Shown one piece after another: positions 16,351 to 25,463 of a stretch of 64,000 nt of DNA. Origin of the DNA: Promethearchaeota archaeon. GTDB lineage: Archaea > Asgardarchaeota > Thorarchaeia > Thorarchaeales > Thorarchaeaceae. Location: positions 1-64,000 of the forward strand of contig WJMJ01000108.1 in NCBI GenBank assembly GCA_014728035.1. Reading direction: 5' to 3'. Every line of letters begins with the position of its first letter. Within the stretch, counting starts at the first letter, position 1. The notes under the pieces are model-generated. The model saw nothing but the letters and a program-made list of their open reading frames with translations, was not told the origin of the DNA and searched no databases. The position numbers and the translations under genes were made by a program.

Positions 16351-18644
16351 AGATTTGTAAAACCTAACCTGACTGTGTTTCCCCGTCTGAACGGTCCCTT
16401 AATCGAGACCACTTCGGGAGCGAGGATATTGAACTTTCTACGTTTCTCTCCTACGTATGCGACTTTGGGTTTCCATGCTTTACTGAAAACAAAAAATATA
16501 CTCTCATTTTCGGTTTCATCTCTAGTAAGAGTTACTTCTAATTCATTTGTATGAGAGTTCCATTTTTCGTCCTTAAGTTCAATAGCACCCTGAGTAAAAT
16601 GCATTGAAGTGCTTAGAACAGTGGGAGTATCAGATTCTGGTTTTAATAGAAGTAATCTATGAGTATGTGGCTGAAGCTGGTTAATTTCTAGACTATATTC
16701 CCATAGGCCTTCATATTCTTGATTCCAGAAATCGAAAACATGTTGTGGTATATCTGATGATAATTGCAAATCCTCAAATTTTACCGATACATCAATCGCT
16801 TTCTCACAGAGATTGAATACGCCTAAAATAACCCAATCTCCTGCTGGCTTCTTGATTGGAAGATAAAATAGCCGGGGTTCAGGTTCTACCAATAGGTCTA
16901 CAGCCATTCCTCCATTCTTGTATGGTGGAAGAATCTTGTCAACAAGTCGAAGTCTCTCCTTATCCACATCTTCCATACGGTCACTAAGAATCACTGCTCC
17001 GCCACTCAGAGCTACCACTGACACCCACATCAAAATTTCATCAAGGGTAAGCTCATTATCTTCCTGTCTAACAAGAATACAGTCCGGGTCATTTATCCAT
17101 AATCTTCCATGTTGATGTGCCCGTGTGATAGTATTGATAGTTGCCTCGTATACGCCACCACCCCAGTCATATCTCCAAGCTGGTGCAATATCAGTTCCGA
17201 TTCGCATCATATTTACAAATCCGATACAAGACCCAATTGGAGCTCCGCATCCAAGGATAAGATCATCTCCAACAGACTCCCGAATAGCTTTCATTCCCTC
17301 TCTGAAAGCTTCTGCGCGAGTCATAGTTTCATCATTTCGGATGCCAATTGTTGTTGCGTGATAGAGAAAATCAATTTTCCAATACTCGAACCCATAGGAT
17401 TTCAATCTGGCAAAAGTACGCTTGATATGATTGATGACTTCTGGATTCGTAAGATCAAAAGCATAATATTTTCCTAACCAAAGTGGATTTTCCTCTACAG
17501 CAATAGGTTGGCCCTCCTCATTTTGGATAAACCAATCTGGTCTTTCTTTGTATATACTGGAATGTTCTGTTGCAATAAATGGAGCGACCCATAATCCTGC
17601 TTTGTATCCCTTTTGGTGAATCTTCTCAGCTAGGTCTTGTAGACCATTTTGAAATCTATCATTCTCATACCAGTCCCCTACTGTAACTTGATATCCGTCA
17701 TCTATCTGGATCCAATCTATTCTTTTTGAGAAATATTGTGTCAGGAATTCTGCATTCTTCAGAATCTCTCCTTCATCAGGCATGGTATAATAGAAATACC
17801 AACTGCACCATCCTACCGGTGATTGCTCCCACAGAATTGCATCCATTCTTCTTGCAGTGAAATCGATGTAATTCTCTAAATCTCTTAGTGGTTCTTCAGT
17901 GGCTATGCACACAAATTCCTCAGAAACCATTGTTTCGTTTCTTCTTAGAGTTCTGTTATCCGCTTGACTCTTTGCCACAACTTTAGCTAGTCTTTGTTCT
18001 GCATTTTCTCTTCCAAGAAATATGATTTTTGTAAGTTGATGAGCATGGGTTGCAAAACCTAAAATCAGTGATTTATTGGTATTTTTATTAATTAGAACCG
18101 AATAGAAATTACTGATATTATCTCCTTCTTGAATACTAGCTGCTTGACTCAAATCCCATGATTGAAATCCTTGTTTGAAGTACATCAAGTCGGAGCCGTT
18201 CCAGCCTGTGAATACTTTCTTGGAGTCAGTTACAGGTATAACTAGTGGATCGATAGATTTGATTCCAATCTCATCTTCGTGGTTGTTTTTTATGTGCGTG
18301 ATGCAAGTGAAACCTGCAAAATTCTTCAAGAAGCTAAATCGGATATTGAGTTCTAATTGTTTGGTGGAATCAAATAATCGAAATACTACAGCTTTTCCTG
18401 AACGCTTCTCATCTTCGAAATCAATGGAACTGAATGAACGATAGGTCAGTTTTGAGGAGTCGTAGACTTCTTTATCTGTGTGGACAACTATTTTCGCATC
18501 TGAGAAGTATCTGGTTTTTCCTGCTGAAGAAGCAAAATCAAAAGTACCTAGCGGAATGCTGTATGTAATACTAATCAGTCTGGTGGATATTCTAATTGCA
18601 TCTTCTGAAATATCCAGCTTACACCAGTTTTCCTCTGAAGTCAA
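16347..18644 (-). CDS. Glycoside hydrolase family 36 alpha-galactosidase-like enzyme
   Basis: 765 residues in the GH36 layout: an N-terminal beta-sandwich (1-265), a (beta/alpha)8 barrel (275-600) and a C-terminal beta domain. Key marks are PVGWCSWYFYY (277-286), IQIDDGYQ (313-319), the nucleophile Asp425 in WKIDFLY and the acid/base Asp485 in RIGTDIAPAW. It would release terminal alpha-linked galactose from oligosaccharides or glycans. There is no signal peptide, so it works inside the cell on imported sugars. The start is a TTG with GAGGAG 8 bases before it. A nested dyad over the promoter suggests sugar-dependent control. GH36 members may also be alpha-N-acetylgalactosaminidases or raffinose-family synthases. 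Confidence 0.9.
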   Translation of the reverse strand: MTSEENWCKLDISEDAIRISTRLISITYSIPLGTFDFASSAGKTRYFSDAKIVVHTDKEVYDSSKLTYRSFSSIDFEDEKRSGKAVVFRLFDSTKQLELNIRFSFLKNFAGFTCITHIKNNHEDEIGIKSIDPLVIPVTDSKKVFTGWNGSDLMYFKQGFQSWDLSQAASIQEGDNISNFYSVLINKNTNKSLILGFATHAHQLTKIIFLGRENAEQRLAKVVAKSQADNRTLRRNETMVSEEFVCIATEEPLRDLENYIDFTARRMDAILWEQSPVGWCSWYFYYTMPDEGEILKNAEFLTQYFSKRIDWIQIDDGYQVTVGDWYENDRFQNGLQDLAEKIHQKGYKAGLWVAPFIATEHSSIYKERPDWFIQNEEGQPIAVEENPLWLGKYYAFDLTNPEVINHIKRTFARLKSYGFEYWKIDFLYHATTIGIRNDETMTRAEAFREGMKAIRESVGDDLILGCGAPIGSCIGFVNMMRIGTDIAPAWRYDWGGGVYEATINTITRAHQHGRLWINDPDCILVRQEDNELTLDEILMWVSVVALSGGAVILSDRMEDVDKERLRLVDKILPPYKNGGMAVDLLVEPEPRLFYLPIKKPAGDWVILGVFNLCEKAIDVSVKFEDLQLSSDIPQHVFDFWNQEYEGLWEYSLEINQLQPHTHRLLLLKPESDTPTVLSTSMHFTQGAIELKDEKWNSHTNELEVTLTRDETENESIFFVFSKAWKPKVAYVGEKRRKFNILAPEVVSIKGPFRRGNTVRLGFTNL

Positions 18645-18681
18645 TGTATTTTCTCCTCGTTGTGAGAAGTCTACCTAACAA

Positions 18682-18738
18682 CCTCTTATGCTTTACCAAG
18701 TATAAATTCAACTCTATACTTCACTAATTCATAAGAGG
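18682..18738. promoter_or_regulatory. Nested double inverted repeat over the alpha-galactosidase promoter
   Basis: Outer arms CCTCTTATG (18682-18690) and CATAAGAGG (18730-18738) are perfect 9-bp inverted repeats. Inner arms AAGTATA (18698-18704) and TATACTT (18715-18721) are perfect 7-bp repeats. The spacers are nearly symmetric (7 and 8 bases). The inner arms include the likely TATA box of the minus-strand GH36 gene (start at 18644). Confidence 0.55.
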
Positions 18739-18779
18739 ATTGCTAGTTGTCTTGCATATCATTAGTCCCTTTATTCCAC

Positions 18780-19313
18780 CTAAAGCTCCATTGCCCTTTT
18801 CTCAGCCTCAGCTGCTTTTTCAAATTCGAAGAGTTTCTTATGTGCTCGAGTTAGTAACTCCCACGCCTCACGGTCTTTTGGAACTAGTTCAAGATAGTGT
18901 TTGATGTAACGCTTTGTTGCTGTCCAATCATCCAACGCTTCGCAAGATTTTGCTGCATAATAGAGTGCTCTTTTATGGTCCTTTTTGGGCCCGATAAGCA
19001 CATCGAATTTTTCCAATGCTTGTTTGTATTCTTCATCTTCATAAAGCATCATAGCATGCTCTAGGATTATTTCTTGCTCATGATAATCTGTGATGTTTCC
19101 AGCATACTCTCTCTGCTGGCATAATGCAATACAACAAACAATCCCGGAAGAAACCATAATTGAAAAGCCAAGGTATAGATTTGGATTGCCTGGGATGTAG
19201 TTTCGGCCCGATAACCATGCTAACAAAATTCCTACCAAGATAGCAACAACAGCAAGAATAATTGATAATTTCACTCGTGATATCTTTTTTGGTGCAGCTT
19301 GATCCTCTTCCAT
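18780..19313 (-). CDS. Membrane protein with two N-terminal helices and a TPR tail
   Basis: 177 residues from the ATG at 19313, chosen because AGGTG lies 6 bases upstream; a longer reading from 19388 would overlap the neighbour and lacks a site. Two membrane helices (about residues 18-38 and 47-70) are joined by a short loop. Residues 80-177 are cytoplasmic helices with TPR-like pairs (ALEKFDVL, ALYYAAKSCEAL, AWELLTRAHKKL). TPRs bind other proteins. It lies directly after a soluble TPR gene, so the pair may form a small membrane-tethered assembly. No known family is recognised. Confidence 0.7.
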   Translation of the reverse strand: MEEDQAAPKKISRVKLSIILAVVAILVGILLAWLSGRNYIPGNPNLYLGFSIMVSSGIVCCIALCQQREYAGNITDYHEQEIILEHAMMLYEDEEYKQALEKFDVLIGPKKDHKRALYYAAKSCEALDDWTATKRYIKHYLELVPKDREAWELLTRAHKKLFEFEKAAEAEKRAMEL

Positions 19314-19374
19314 AGAAAACACCTGATATGGTTGTACATAACCACTTTTAGATTTGATGAATAGCGTGATTTTT

Positions 19375-20016
19375 CTACTCGGTTTCATCTTTAATCTCTG
19401 AAATCTTCTTCATCTTTTTTTCAAGCTCTTTTTCTGTTTTAGCTGATTCCAGATGATCTCTAGAGATATGTATCCAATCATGAATCTTTGAAGCCAGTGT
19501 GGGTTGGAGCTGCATTGCAAGTTCTGCAAATGCTACTGCTCGCTCATGGTGTCCTTCAATAAAATGTGCATTTGCTTTATTGTATAATGCTTCAGGGTAA
19601 TTTGGTTGTAACGCCACAGCTCTAGTATACGCTTCTAATGCTTTTTCTCCATTTCCTAATCGTGAATATGCGGTTCCAAGATTATTCCAGGCTTCTGCAT
19701 CATCATCCTTTATCTCAACAGCTCGTTCAAGACATTCTATTGCTTTCTTGAATTGACGTAATTCATAGTGTAAAGTCCCTTTGTTGAACCAAATTTCAAA
19801 TATCCTGTTGTCTATGGCAAGAGCTTCTTCATACGCCTTGAGAGCATCCTCGCCTCTTTCCACCTGAGATAATGCATATCCAAGATTATACCACCCTTCC
19901 AGATAATCCGGATATGACTCTACTAGACTCTCAAGTTCTGCAATTGCTTGATGGATAGAATTCGATTGAATAAGTGCAATTGCCTCAGTTAATCGATCTT
20001 CCCTTTCTTTAGTCAT
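19375..20016 (-). CDS. Soluble TPR repeat protein
   Basis: 213 residues with about five tetratricopeptide repeats between residues 5 and 165. Each carries the W/Y-x-x-LG/KG-x-A...A-x-x-x-Y/F-x-x-A-P pattern (EGWYNLGYAL, IWFNKGTLHY, AWNNLGTAYS, ALYNKANAHF). The last 45 residues are a charged helix ending in Lys/Glu. It is a protein-interaction scaffold with no enzymatic motif. It lies in an apparent two-gene unit with the membrane TPR gene downstream. A hairpin at 20027-20049 separates it from the gene before it. Confidence 0.8.
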   Translation of the reverse strand: MTKEREDRLTEAIALIQSNSIHQAIAELESLVESYPDYLEGWYNLGYALSQVERGEDALKAYEEALAIDNRIFEIWFNKGTLHYELRQFKKAIECLERAVEIKDDDAEAWNNLGTAYSRLGNGEKALEAYTRAVALQPNYPEALYNKANAHFIEGHHERAVAFAELAMQLQPTLASKIHDWIHISRDHLESAKTEKELEKKMKKISEIKDETE

Positions 20017-20026
20017 AATAATCGCA

Positions 20027-20049
20027 TGGAGCCACTTACAATGGCTCCA
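20027..20049 (-). terminator. Hairpin between the four-helix membrane gene and the TPR genes
   Basis: TGGAGCCA / TGGCTCCA, 8-bp perfect stem with a 7-base loop, 18 bases after the stop of the minus-strand gene at 20068 and 10 bases before the TPR start. It is weakly T-rich downstream. Confidence 0.5.
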
Positions 20050-20067
20050 ATAAGCATTTTGAACCGA

Positions 20068-20487
20068 CTATTCTGTAGAAGCTTTTTGACGAGCGATTAT
20101 TGAGAGAATAGCTCCAAAACCTCCAACTGAATACAATATTGCACCAAAGAAGTCCAGTGCAGCACCAAAACCAGAAACGTAGATTGTTTGAATAATTCCA
20201 ATAATCATTCCTATCAATCCCATCCCTGCTGCAATACCAATGATGAACTTTCCTATTCCAACTCTCTCTGTTGTTAGAAGAAAGCCACCTAGGATTACTC
20301 CAATTCCACCAAGGATTGCTATGACTCTTAGCACCCAAAGTAATATTGTGATAATCGGAGCAATTGGCTCTGGAATAACATCTACTTGACCAAGTAGGGC
20401 AAAAATCCCTATGCTTCCTACTGCATCAGCAGCAATTAGTAATACTCCGGAGATGATACATAGTATGAAAGAAGTCTTATTTTTCAT
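20068..20487 (-). CDS. Small four-helix membrane protein
   Basis: 139 residues from the ATG at 20487, preceded by GGTG 5 bases away; an upstream in-frame start is possible. Four hydrophobic helices (about 5-28, 40-65, 75-100 and 105-128) with Gly/Ile/Leu-rich faces and short loops, then a short charged tail. No conserved polar or catalytic residues are seen. Function is unknown. The layout is like that of many small archaeal DUF membrane proteins. Confidence 0.65.
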   Translation of the reverse strand: MKNKTSFILCIISGVLLIAADAVGSIGIFALLGQVDVIPEPIAPIITILLWVLRVIAILGGIGVILGGFLLTTERVGIGKFIIGIAAGMGLIGMIIGIIQTIYVSGFGAALDFFGAILYSVGGFGAILSIIARQKASTE

Positions 20488-20520
20488 GCAAGCACCAAAT
20501 ATCAGTATCAATTATCTACC

Positions 20521-21390
20521 TTATTTCTCTTGTTGCTGGATTAATGATTCAATAGGAATTTTTTGAGGTGTTCTCTTTTCATAGGTTGATACTGTTTCAA
20601 CACCGATTTCTTGTAGATATGTTAGAACACGTTGAATTCCATTTCCAATCATTTCTGGATAGTGTGCATCTGACCCAATTGTTATGATATCAATTCCTCT
20701 AGCAATCAAAGATTTGATAAGCGAACCTGTTGGCATCGGGTCAGTCAAGTTCTTTCTCCAAGATGATGTATTCACTTCGAAAGCCACTTTCTTTGTTCTC
20801 ATAGCATCTGACAATTGTTCAATATGGGGTTTCCAGATGTTGAATATTTCTTTCCCGTAATATTGCTCTCCGTACCTTCTGTATAGATCAATGTGAGCTA
20901 GAATGTCAAACAATTCCGTATCGACACAGTTAATCAGATATCCATAATAACGCTCACCAAGTTGTGAGAGTGTGTATTTTTGGAATACTTTGTGTGATTC
21001 CTTTTCGACAGAGATAGCATGATGGTCAAAGAGATGAACTGATCCCAAAATCACATCAAAATCGGTATCAAAGAATTGATCTGGTAGATTTTCTCTAATT
21101 CCTGGATAATAATCAACTTCTATTCCTAGTTTGACTCGTAATCCTTGTTTTCTGTATGTTTCATCAGCTTGTCGAACTGATGACTCGTAGTGAACTAACC
21201 AATCATTACTCTGGACATCAACTTTCTTATCGTCCACCATAACATACGCATCATCCCGTGTTAGGTCACTATCTAGGTGAGTTGTAAAACAAATCTCCTT
21301 CAATCCATTTTTCAAAGCAGATTGGCAGAACTCATCAATTGTTCCTCTTGCATCTGATGAATAGTTTGGGTGGATGTGATAATCAATCAT
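20521..21390 (-). CDS. PHP-domain phosphoesterase (histidinol-phosphatase-like)
   Basis: 289 residues. The metal site of the PHP superfamily is clear: DYHIHPN at the start (His5, His7), FTTHLD, GIEVDYYPG, GSVHLFD, HIDLYRRYG and the closing GSDAHYP. Three metals would cluster in a distorted barrel. The closest well-known members are HisK-type histidinol-phosphate phosphatases; others act on nucleotides or sugars. No other his genes lie near, so the substrate is open. The N-terminus begins directly with the metal motif, so the start is firm. Confidence 0.85.
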   Translation of the reverse strand: MIDYHIHPNYSSDARGTIDEFCQSALKNGLKEICFTTHLDSDLTRDDAYVMVDDKKVDVQSNDWLVHYESSVRQADETYRKQGLRVKLGIEVDYYPGIRENLPDQFFDTDFDVILGSVHLFDHHAISVEKESHKVFQKYTLSQLGERYYGYLINCVDTELFDILAHIDLYRRYGEQYYGKEIFNIWKPHIEQLSDAMRTKKVAFEVNTSSWRKNLTDPMPTGSLIKSLIARGIDIITIGSDAHYPEMIGNGIQRVLTYLQEIGVETVSTYEKRTPQKIPIESLIQQQEK

Positions 21391-21458
21391 TATCTTAATT
21401 TCAAAAAGAATCCAATATGGCTTTGACTATAGGTGAAAACTTGGATAAAAGAAAAAGG

Positions 21459-21483
21459 TGTAGTAGTAGAAACTACTACTACA
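21459..21483 (-). terminator. Strong terminator for the Lys-rich small protein gene
   Basis: TGTAGTAGTAG / CTACTACTACA, 11-bp perfect stem with a 3-base loop, 7 bases after the stop at 21490. On the minus strand it is followed by CCTTTTTCTTTT. Confidence 0.8.
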
Positions 21484-21489
21484 ATTTCA

Positions 21490-21705
21490 TTACTTTTTCT
21501 TTTTCTTTGCTTTTGCTTTTGCTTTTTCCTTTGCTTTTTCTTCTTTAATCAGATCTTTGAAAGCCTGATCGTATTCTGCAATCTTGGCAGCTTTCTCTTC
21601 CTTGGTGATTAATTTCGCCTTGGCGAGAGCGCTGATTCCAGTCTTGAATTCCTTATGCATTACTTTTAGTTTGTCAGATTTGGTTAGTTTGGGCTTTTCT
21701 GCCAT
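21490..21705 (-). CDS. Small highly basic protein with poly-Lys/Ala tail
   Basis: 71 residues from the ATG at 21705 (MAEKPKLTK). Two short helices (about 10-50) end in an alternating AKAKAKKKKK tail. Net charge is strongly positive. Such proteins may bind nucleic acid or ribosomes, but there is no recognisable DNA-binding fold. A strong terminator directly follows, which supports it as a real gene expressed alone. Confidence 0.65.
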   Translation of the reverse strand: MAEKPKLTKSDKLKVMHKEFKTGISALAKAKLITKEEKAAKIAEYDQAFKDLIKEEKAKEKAKAKAKKKKK

Positions 21706-21820
21706 TTCCCAACAACTCCGTTTTTTCCGCAAAAATCTTCAAAAAACTTTTTGCGTGTTTGTATTCTAGAAACAAAGTTGAATAAAAAGAAAACTCATTC
21801 GTATTCAAAATTCTCATTTT

Positions 21821-23056
21821 CTACATTTTTGAAATTGTTGTTTCTTTAGAAATTATTTCTTCATCTTGTTTCACTGTATTAGTATCCCTCAAAAAGACAG
21901 ATACAATTGTTGCTAGTCCTGCAGTCAAAACTAGAAAGAGAATTGATGTTTCAATTCCATAAAAATCTCCGATTGCTCCAAAGATAATTGGTGCAATTGC
22001 TCCCGGTAAAGCACCAACTGAGAATAAAAGCCCAAATGCAAGTCCTTGTGCGTCTCGCGGTGTGACTTCTGTAAGATAAGCTGTATTGGGTGGCACTCCT
22101 AAAAAGAAGAAGAAACCTATTCCAATCAGAATTGCCAGTAAAACGATTGGTTCAAGTGGAAAATACAGAAATCCGAGGCATATCGTAGTTAGTCCTGCTG
22201 AAATAATTAGAAATGGAACTCGTCTACCAACGCGATCTGATAGTGGTGCTGAAATGACTTCTCCAACCAATCCTGCAACAAGCATTACTGTCGTTAGAGA
22301 ACCTGCCCATACCGGTTCATAACCATATGATTCTACCAAGTAAAGTGGCATTAGAAGAGTTGTACAGCGAAAGGGCATACCACGTAGACCCATTGAAAGA
22401 ATCGATAGTGCATAGTCTCTAGTCCACCCTTCTGGTCTGTTGTCTTCTTCTGTTTCTCCATCGCGAAATTCTCCAACACATGTTTGATTTGAATACCTCA
22501 TTAACCCAGCTATTGGGAAAAAGGATATGACTCCGATTATCCCTAGTAGGAAAAGAGAATCTCTCCAATTTCCAAGAAGGATTAATAGAGTTGCACCTAA
22601 GATTGGTATGATTGCCATACCTACTAAACCCCCAATTGCTTGCATTCCCGTTGCTTTTGCCCTTGCTCCACATGGAAATTTTTCAGAGAGGGCTGGAAAT
22701 GCACTAGGATGGTATCCTGAAGCACCTGTTCCCAGTAACAACATGCATATCGTGATGAAGACAAATGAAGTTGCAAAGCTTGTAAAGAGAATAACAATAG
22801 CTGAGAGAATCACACTTGAAGAAATGAAGAAATCTCTCCAACCTTTGTCTCCAAGATATCCAACCATCAGGTGTGATATGGTCATGGTGATTATTGCTGC
22901 ACTAGTTACAATCCCTACTTCAGTGTAATTTAGTGTAAGCTCGTCCCGAATTAATGGTAAAAATGGAGATAGAGCCCCAGTATACATATGATTCAATAAA
23001 TGAGCAGCCGTACATGCGATAAGAACTGCATAGGAAGCCCTTGTAATTCTCGACAC
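21821..23056 (-). CDS. Major facilitator superfamily transporter
   Basis: 411 residues with 12 predicted helices. The loop between helices 2 and 3 carries GYLGDKGWR, a version of the MFS motif A, and a second copy (SDRVGRR) sits near residue 270 at the start of the second half. The opening helix (AAHLLNHMYTGALSPFLPLI) recalls the fosmidomycin-resistance/sugar-efflux branch. It is likely a drug or metabolite exporter driven by a proton gradient; the substrate is not readable. The GTG start lacks a strong ribosome site. A long imperfect hairpin lies about 110-140 bases upstream. Confidence 0.85.
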   Translation of the reverse strand: MSRITRASYAVLIACTAAHLLNHMYTGALSPFLPLIRDELTLNYTEVGIVTSAAIITMTISHLMVGYLGDKGWRDFFISSSVILSAIVILFTSFATSFVFITICMLLLGTGASGYHPSAFPALSEKFPCGARAKATGMQAIGGLVGMAIIPILGATLLILLGNWRDSLFLLGIIGVISFFPIAGLMRYSNQTCVGEFRDGETEEDNRPEGWTRDYALSILSMGLRGMPFRCTTLLMPLYLVESYGYEPVWAGSLTTVMLVAGLVGEVISAPLSDRVGRRVPFLIISAGLTTICLGFLYFPLEPIVLLAILIGIGFFFFLGVPPNTAYLTEVTPRDAQGLAFGLLFSVGALPGAIAPIIFGAIGDFYGIETSILFLVLTAGLATIVSVFLRDTNTVKQDEEIISKETTISKM

Positions 23057-23163
23057 GGGTTATACCCACTTTCTTGTTATGAATCAGGAATCAAAAGATG
23101 CATATGTTAAGTCTAGTGATTAGTACATTTAGTTGAAAGTTGATGAAGAAGTAGAGATATGAA

Positions 23164-23217
23164 GCTGACAACCGAGGTAGATACCTCAGTTATCAGCAAT
23201 GCCGATTTCGACTCGGT
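23164..23217. promoter_or_regulatory. Two hairpin-forming dyads upstream of the MFS gene
   Basis: The first dyad (23164-23197) pairs GCTGA, AAC and GAGGTA with TACCTC, GTT and TCAGC, giving 14 base pairs with two mismatches. The second (23201-23217) pairs GCCGA with TCGGT around a 7-base loop. They could be an operator, a leader structure or a small RNA. They do not fold as a tRNA. Confidence 0.4.
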
Positions 23218-23275
23218 AATTTGATTGTACTTGTAATTAGGAAACTAGCTTTAAAAACTTCCGAATGAACGCAAA

Positions 23276-23299
23276 CAAGGTGTAATCGAGCACACCTTG
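23276..23299 (-). terminator. Hairpin terminator after the subtilase gene
   Basis: CAAGGTGT / ACACCTTG, 8-bp perfect stem with an 8-base loop, 8 bases after the minus-strand stop at 23308. Confidence 0.65.
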
Positions 23300-23307
23300 A
23301 ATTCTTA

Positions 23308-25281
23308 TCAAATCAGACCAGTTATCCATTGAACTATTTGTAAAGCTAATACCGCATTGTCTTGTGAGCCATATTGATTCAACATTCCCCAGTTATCAAT
23401 AAAGAAATTGGTACCAGTGACAACCATTCTTCCTCCTGAAACATGTGTGTTACTTACCATCACTGCTCGACTCTGTATAGTCGCAAGTTTTTTGGCTGTT
23501 CCAGTTCCTGATGCAGAAAATGGAGCTCCCGCAAAGTCGAATGAACTCACACCGTCCATGATAGGATCACTGGCGAGATTAGAAACAACTACAGTTCCGT
23601 CCAAACTTGGAACAACATCACTGGCAAGTTCTAATCCTGCCCATGTAAGAAACTCATTCAAGCTAGCGATATCGACACTCTTGTTCGATAATGCCGCGAT
23701 AAATAGGCCTCCACCATTCTCGTAGTAATTTTGGTAAACATCAATTTCTGCTGTTGTGAAATTTTTCGAGAATACAAATCGGTCTGTTGAGAATGAGTCA
23801 TCCACATCCCAAGTACAGGGATCTAACATTATTATCGCATCGTATCTGGCGAAGTTACTCTCTGTTATCTCGCTTCTATTTGATATTTGTTCAACTGAGA
23901 TCGAGTTACTTACAAGTTCCTTGTAGAATTCTCGAAATTGTCCATATTTCGTATCAATGCTCCATGTTGAATGTGTAATGTCAAAAGCAACTCTTGCATT
24001 TGGAGTCACCACTGTGAATTCTATAGATAGAGTTGCATTACCAAGGTCATCTGAGAAGAAAGCAAATTCTGCATCGAAAGAGTTTGAACCTGTAGTAGGC
24101 ACATTAATCTCTAGATCAACAAAGCCAGACTGATTTATGTAGATTGTATCTGGCATGTCGAAGATTTCTGGTGTAGAACTTGCAATATTGACATCGAATA
24201 TTCCTGCCCCACCACAGAACAAGTGAATTTTGAATCGATATCGATCACCATAGAATAACCGCTCATAATCGATAGGCAGATAGCTAGGATGTGCATATGC
24301 TATAGATGGAACTTCTTCCCCGTCTGTATTTTCAGAGATGAGTTCAATCGACCTAGCAATATTCATCCTGCCTGCTCCAACAATATATTCTTCATAATTG
24401 AGAGGCTCAGCTCCTTGAAGCAAAGCTGCAACAATCATTCCTGGTGTGTATGAGATGTTATTATCAAGACAGAAATCAATCATCTCCACAACGCCTCCTG
24501 CAACTCTTGGAGCAGCAAAACTAGTTCCGTAATAGCGATATGACCCTGATTGGATATAGCCGAGTGTTGCTATATCGGGCTTCATATAGAGTTTTGATGT
24601 TGGACCATGACTTGTGAAACTGGTAGGTGTCCCATCTGAATCGAGAGCTGCAACTGATATACATTTTTCAAACACGCTTGGTGAAGATATACTCGTTCCT
24701 GCAAACCCGTCATCTCCTTCATTTCCGCCAGATGCTACTACAACAACTCCACGATCAAAAGCCCATGAAATCACATCTTCCAAACTGTCATTGAATGATG
24801 GAGATGCACCTAGACTGAGGTTAATCACACTGCAGTTTTGTTCAACAGCCCATTCTATCCCAGCTATAACACCTAATGTTGTAGCGGTTCCTTCATTATC
24901 CATGATTTTCCCATTCATAATTTTAGCACCAGCGAACTCTTCGAGAACCGCTTTTGCTACCAATGTCCCGTGGGGATTTCCATCGGGCTTGCTATCTTCT
25001 GTAGTAACATCCGTGTATGAATATCCATTCTCTGGATTGATAAAGCTCTTCTCCACAACTATTGAATTCTGTAGAGTGAAATCAGGGTCAATACCAGTGT
25101 CAAGCACAGCAACTCGAACCTCTGACTCTGCACCAAATTGAAATCCGTCAAAGAGTCCTAGCATTATCACAATCCCCGTCGAGAGGACAAGCATCACTAT
25201 AATCAGGCCAGCTGCTATTTTTTTCCCACTCGATGAAGAGGAATGGACTGCAGGTTGATCATAATCCCAATAATTAAACAT
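23308..25281 (-). CDS. Membrane-anchored subtilisin-family (S8) serine protease
   Basis: 657 residues from the ATG at 25281 (GAGGC upstream; the TTG one codon before is less likely). A membrane helix at about 20-43 anchors it with the protease outside. The S8 triad is complete: Asp61 (AVLDTGID), His104 (NPHGTLVAKA), Ser254 (YGTSFAAPRVAG), with the oxyanion Asn187 (SGGNEGD). The roughly 350 residues after the protease are beta-rich. The last part (YDAIIMLDP, YYENGGGLF, GRMVVTGTNFF) resembles a GATase-like/ThuA-like domain often found behind surface subtilases. There is no obvious propeptide. It may degrade external protein or mature surface proteins. Confidence 0.9.
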   Translation of the reverse strand: MFNYWDYDQPAVHSSSSSGKKIAAGLIIVMLVLSTGIVIMLGLFDGFQFGAESEVRVAVLDTGIDPDFTLQNSIVVEKSFINPENGYSYTDVTTEDSKPDGNPHGTLVAKAVLEEFAGAKIMNGKIMDNEGTATTLGVIAGIEWAVEQNCSVINLSLGASPSFNDSLEDVISWAFDRGVVVVASGGNEGDDGFAGTSISSPSVFEKCISVAALDSDGTPTSFTSHGPTSKLYMKPDIATLGYIQSGSYRYYGTSFAAPRVAGGVVEMIDFCLDNNISYTPGMIVAALLQGAEPLNYEEYIVGAGRMNIARSIELISENTDGEEVPSIAYAHPSYLPIDYERLFYGDRYRFKIHLFCGGAGIFDVNIASSTPEIFDMPDTIYINQSGFVDLEINVPTTGSNSFDAEFAFFSDDLGNATLSIEFTVVTPNARVAFDITHSTWSIDTKYGQFREFYKELVSNSISVEQISNRSEITESNFARYDAIIMLDPCTWDVDDSFSTDRFVFSKNFTTAEIDVYQNYYENGGGLFIAALSNKSVDIASLNEFLTWAGLELASDVVPSLDGTVVVSNLASDPIMDGVSSFDFAGAPFSASGTGTAKKLATIQSRAVMVSNTHVSGGRMVVTGTNFFIDNWGMLNQYGSQDNAVLALQIVQWITGLI

Positions 25282-25463
25282 CAATATTGCCTCAAGCTTA
25301 ACAGAATCTTAGTCCGAAGTTAATTGAATTTATCGAAACAAGCTGAAAAGACTCAAAAGGTGTACAATTATCTAACGGATGTACTATACGCATAAATCAG
25401 TTGATTACAATTTCATTTATCTGCTGTGATTCCATTCGATAAATCACACTCTGAGGGACAGCG

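Noticed and set aside
20036..20338. 100-codon minus-strand frame rich in Trp and Asn
   Set aside because: Out-of-frame shadow of the four-helix membrane protein.
23164..23220. Possible tRNA (TTCGA loop and CTCAGTTA-like arm)
   Set aside because: The arms are only about 25 bases apart, no acceptor stem or anticodon arm can be drawn, and the T-loop is shifted by one base.
24614..25141. 175-codon plus-strand frame inside the subtilase
   Set aside because: Shadow of the catalytic domain; no start signals.
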